From: Selenomonadaceae bacterium
Lineage (GTDB): Bacteria; Bacillota; Negativicutes; Selenomonadales; Selenomonadaceae
Reading direction: 5' to 3'
Length of the DNA: 7,136 nt
Assembly (NCBI GenBank): GCA_017453765.1
Contig: JAFTEG010000396.1
Span: 1 to 7,136 of the forward strand
A program made the translations under genes and the position numbers. Positions 5,318 through 7,136 of the stretch are shown here, piece after piece; the first letter of the stretch is position 1; each line of letters starts with the position of its first letter. The notes under the pieces are model-generated. The model made no database searches, was not told where the DNA came from, and saw only the letters and a program-made list of their open reading frames with translations.

Positions 5318-6381
5318 GTGAGCATTGCCTCAACTTTTAAATCCGGCGTCTCATTAAGGTTTATGACTTCGCCTTTCAACGTCTTAACAATCGGCTGATC
5401 CGTTACACGCATTTCGTCAATCTCAACAATTTTAGCACGCTTGCCGTTGGTCAAACCAACCCAGCAGCCGTTAAACGAATGACGCAGGCGAAACATCAGT
5501 ATCAAGCCGAATTTTTTATCAAGCTTGCCGTGCGAAATATCTTTAAACAAAACATTAAAAATGTCGAAGGGAGAATTTCGCCTTGCATAGGAGCGGTTAG
5601 CCGCCATTGCGTCGTAAATGTCAACTATCGCGATAATCTTGCCGAAGTCGCTGATTTCGTCACCGCGCAGACGATTGGGATAGCCGGAGCCGTCACAGCG
5701 CTCATGGTGTTGCAGGACGCCCATTAACACGTCACGAAAAATTTTAAGCGGCGAAACTTTTAACATGTCGTAGCCGTAGTCGACGTGACGTTTGACAATG
5801 TCCATTTCTTCCGGTTCAAGTTTACCTTTTTTATTTAAAATTTCCGGCGGCACTTTCATTTTGCCGAGTTCGCTTAATATGCCTGACAAGACAATTTCGC
5901 GTTTGGGTTTGTCGGGATATTTCAGCCAACGCGCCATGAGTCCCGCCAAAATGCCGACATTGGTTGCGTGGTGAATTACGTAGTCACCGTCACGCGACAT
6001 GTTGTGAATTTGCGTTACCGCCGTCGATACGTCACAAAGCAAGTTGATATTGTCCGGCGCCAATACGGCGTCCAAATCGCGTATGTTTATGCCGTCGCCG
6101 CGTGCCGCCTGATAATAAACATTTTGTACAAGGTTGTACGTGCGCTTGTAGTGATCCAAGTATTCCGAATCCAACATGAACTCGTCCATGCTGACTTCTT
6201 CTTCATCTTCTTCATCTTCGTCAATGAATACCGAAAAAATATTTTTCTTACGCAGTTTATCAATCGAATCGGCATTTAGGATAACGCCTTGTTTTAAAAC
6301 CGTTGAGCCGTCCAAATCCATAACATCACGCCCGATTTTCATGCCGGAGCGTAAAATATCTACGTCGTAAGACCTTACCAT
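5302..6381 (-). CDS. HD-GYP family protein with degenerate HD diad
   Basis: HD-GYP proteins usually hydrolyse cyclic di-GMP in the cytoplasm. The 359-residue protein has an N-terminal beta domain (about 6-53, LRSGMKIGRDVMDLDG), an acidic linker (54-67, about ten Asp or Glu), the HD-GYP domain (about 115-300) and a C-terminal beta domain (302-359, NGCWVGLTNGKRAKIVEID). His137/138, His199, HHERCDGSGYP (225-235) and Asp254 are kept, but the position of the HD pair (usually LLHDIGK) reads ILSELGK, giving Ser170-Glu171. Loss of both ligands suggests weak or no phosphodiesterase activity, perhaps a binding or sensor role; this is inference. The start is ATG 6379-6381, five bases after AAGGTGGTGA. 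A longer GTG start at 6393 lies inside that site and is rejected. A TATAAT at 6408-6413 suggests its own promoter. The gene ends in a duplicated stop region. Confidence 0.88.
   Translation of the reverse strand: MVRSYDVDILRSGMKIGRDVMDLDGSTVLKQGVILNADSIDKLRKKNIFSVFIDEDEEDEEEVSMDEFMLDSEYLDHYKRTYNLVQNVYYQAARGDGINIRDLDAVLAPDNINLLCDVSTAVTQIHNMSRDGDYVIHHATNVGILAGLMARWLKYPDKPKREIVLSGILSELGKMKVPPEILNKKGKLEPEEMDIVKRHVDYGYDMLKVSPLKIFRDVLMGVLQHHERCDGSGYPNRLRGDEISDFGKIIAIVDIYDAMAANRSYARRNSPFDIFNVLFKDISHGKLDKKFGLILMFRLRHSFNGCWVGLTNGKRAKIVEIDEMRVTDQPIVKTLKGEVINLNETPDLKVEAMLTAKEI
6195..6222. repeat. short trinucleotide/9-bp repeat encoding the acidic linker
   Basis: On the plus strand CTTCTTCAT occurs twice in a row (6198-6206, 6207-6215) within a run of CTT, CAT and GTC triplets. 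It encodes the Asp/Glu-rich linker of the HD-GYP protein. Changes in copy number would lengthen or shorten the linker in frame. Confidence 0.6.
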
Positions 6382-6386
6382 ATAAA

Positions 6387-6396
6387 TCACCACCTT
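6387..6396 (-). promoter_or_regulatory. ribosome binding site deciding the HD-GYP start
   Basis: The minus strand reads AAGGTGGTGA, one base off the full AAGGAGGTGA complement of the 16S rRNA end. It ends five bases before the ATG at 6381. Because the in-frame GTG codons at 6388-6393 form part of this site, they are unlikely to be the start. Confidence 0.85.
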
Positions 6397-6407
6397 TTTG
6401 GTACTTA

Positions 6408-6413
6408 ATTATA
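6408..6413 (-). promoter_or_regulatory. putative -10 box of the HD-GYP gene
   Basis: A perfect TATAAT on the minus strand lies 26 bases before the ATG, which would give a short leader of about 20 bases. At the expected 17-base distance (6431-6436) the sequence is TGTGGC, a poor -35. The site would let the HD-GYP gene be read apart from the DUF1850 gene, whose stop is only 76 bases upstream. Confidence 0.5.
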
Positions 6414-6457
6414 GAGTGATAAATATATTTGCCACACCTTGAAAAGTTCCTGCCGCC

Positions 6458-6930
6458 TTAACTGCCTAAAAATTTTTTCAGCGCTGAACTGCGGTAAATG
6501 TCAATCTTCGTACCGGCGGGAAATTTTTCATAGAGTTTAATTTCTTGACCGTCAATCATAATTGTAAGATTTGTGCCGACGCCGGTTCGCAGTGACAAAT
6601 TTTGAATGGGGCGGTTCATGTCGTCCATTATGAAAAAGCCGTCCTCTTCGCGAAATGTGCCGTCACTTTCCATAAACGGCAGACCGACACCGTGAGATTG
6701 GTACTTCGTCCGCAGTAAAATAAATTTTTCGCCGTCAAATTCCAGCTCCTCAATCACCGGCGTTTTCTGTACCGAATGAATGAAATTTATCGTCAGCGGC
6801 AGATTTTTTTTCGCGTCAACCGAAGTCACGGTAATTTCCTTGCCGTCAACTTCCGCCGTCACGTAAATTTTTTCGCCGCTTAGTATGAAAAAAAAATTAC
6901 CGCCAATGCCGCGACAAAAACTTTTTTCAA
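6458..6930 (-). CDS. DUF1850 exported protein, frameshifted in a T9 run
   Basis: DUF1850 proteins are small exported proteins often encoded beside TAXI-type TRAP transporters; their molecular role is not established. The mature part carries family features: INFIHSVQKTPVIEELEF, then SHGVGLPF and a beta-rich tail ending near FLGS. Downstream of GTG 6862 the frame is open, but that GTG has no ribosome site. The true start appears to be TTG 6928-6930, with GGAG eight bases upstream; it encodes a signal peptide, KKVFVAALAVIFF, in another frame that hits TAA within a few codons. One extra T in the nine-T run (6888-6896) would join them as ...VIFFFILSGEKIYVTAEV. The gene is therefore broken, misread, phase-variable or rescued by slippage. 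No transporter gene is visible; one might lie beyond the right edge. Confidence 0.72.
6888..6896 (-). repeat. nine-T homopolymer at the DUF1850 frameshift
   Basis: A run of nine T on the minus strand lies inside the coding region for the signal peptide. Runs of this length are prone to polymerase slippage in the cell and to length errors in sequencing. Ten or seven T would restore one open frame from the TTG at 6930 to the stop at 6458. Confidence 0.8.
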
Positions 6931-6935
6931 GTCAA

Positions 6936-6942
6936 TCACTCC
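6936..6942 (-). promoter_or_regulatory. ribosome binding site for the TTG start of the DUF1850 gene
   Basis: The minus strand reads GGAGTGA; its GGAG core (6939-6942) is eight bases before the TTG at 6930. It supports the start of the signal-peptide frame over the GTG at 6862. Confidence 0.65.
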
Positions 6943-7003
6943 AATTTCAAGCTAGGGCGTGTTGATTAATTCAAACATTAATAAATTTTTAAGTGTTTTA
7001 GAT

Positions 7004-7034
7004 ATACTTTTCTTTTGGCGCAAAAGAAAAGTAT
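7004..7034. repeat. perfect 14-bp inverted repeat with 3-base loop
   Basis: ATACTTTTCTTTTG (7004-7017) and its exact reverse complement (7021-7034) flank GCG. The stem is AT-rich and has no T run typical of a terminator, although CAAAAGAAAA follows on the plus strand. It stands at the border between the AT-rich flank and a GC-rich segment, so it may mark the end of a dispersed repeat or mobile element. Confidence 0.8.
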
Positions 7035-7047
7035 CAAAAGAAAACAT

Positions 7048-7104
7048 GTCCGCAGCATTCGCGTCACGCTCATGGTGCGGACGGGGCGCGCGTCCGTGCG
7101 CGCC
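7048..7104. other. GC-rich segment with two nested inverted repeats
   Basis: GTCCGCA (7048-7054) pairs with TGCGGAC (7076-7082), and GGCGCGC (7085-7091) pairs with GCGCGCC (7098-7104) around a six-base loop. The segment is much richer in G and C than the rest of the window. A plus-strand frame from ATG 7046 runs open to the edge, but it has no ribosome site and its composition is dictated by the repeats, so I do not call a gene. The stretch from 6943 to the edge otherwise holds nothing that I recognise. Confidence 0.6.
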
Positions 7105-7136
7105 TCTCCTACTGCGGCAGTTACGTAATTTGCAAA

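Noticed and set aside
7046..7136. Plus-strand open frame running off the right edge
   Set aside because: There is no ribosome binding site, and the predicted peptide is Arg/Cys/Ala-rich in the way expected from GC-rich inverted repeats.

Overview
The window looks like the chromosome of a diderm Firmicute of the class Negativicutes (Selenomonadales-like), probably an uncultured or draft genome. The main reason is an OmpM-type outer-membrane porin: a signal peptide, one SLH domain, a coiled coil and a beta-barrel ending in aromatic residues. The near-consensus sigma-70 promoters, the GAGGAGG-type ribosome binding sites and the csaB gene agree with this. Negativicutes, rather than a cyanobacterium, is an inference from overall gene style; no rRNA or marker tree was available.

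All recognisable genes lie on the minus strand, so transcription runs from right to left. In that order they are: a DUF1850 exported protein, split by a frameshift in a run of nine T (6930-6458); an HD-GYP family protein whose HD metal diad has become Ser-Glu (6381-5302); the polysaccharide pyruvyl transferase CsaB (5177-4083); the replicative helicase DnaB (4035-2677); a PaaI-type hotdog thioesterase (2607-2188); and an SLH porin of the OmpM type (1939-368), cut by an in-frame TGA at codon 409. The first ~104 bases are the promoter and leader of one more minus-strand gene beyond the left edge. They match the porin's own promoter and leader so closely that this gene is probably a paralogous porin, which would make a tandem porin array.

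Functional links: CsaB pyruvylates wall polymers that SLH domains can bind in other bacteria, and the porin carries an SLH domain, so the window holds a candidate wall-side and a candidate membrane-side partner of an outer-membrane tether. DnaB, the thioesterase, the HD-GYP protein and the DUF1850 protein look like ordinary neighbours with no visible common pathway.

The most unusual content is between genes. Heptanucleotide tandem repeats (units such as AATCCCT, AGCCCCT, GTTCCCT, CATCCCT and CATTACT) occur at three sites. They sit at or just past gene 3' ends and include the stop codons of csaB and dnaB. Two of the sites are preceded by the same 15-bp sequence. The guanine-rich strand of the CCCT-type units fits the G-quadruplex pattern. 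The right edge (about 7004-7136) switches to a GC-rich, strongly inverted-repeat sequence with no convincing gene.
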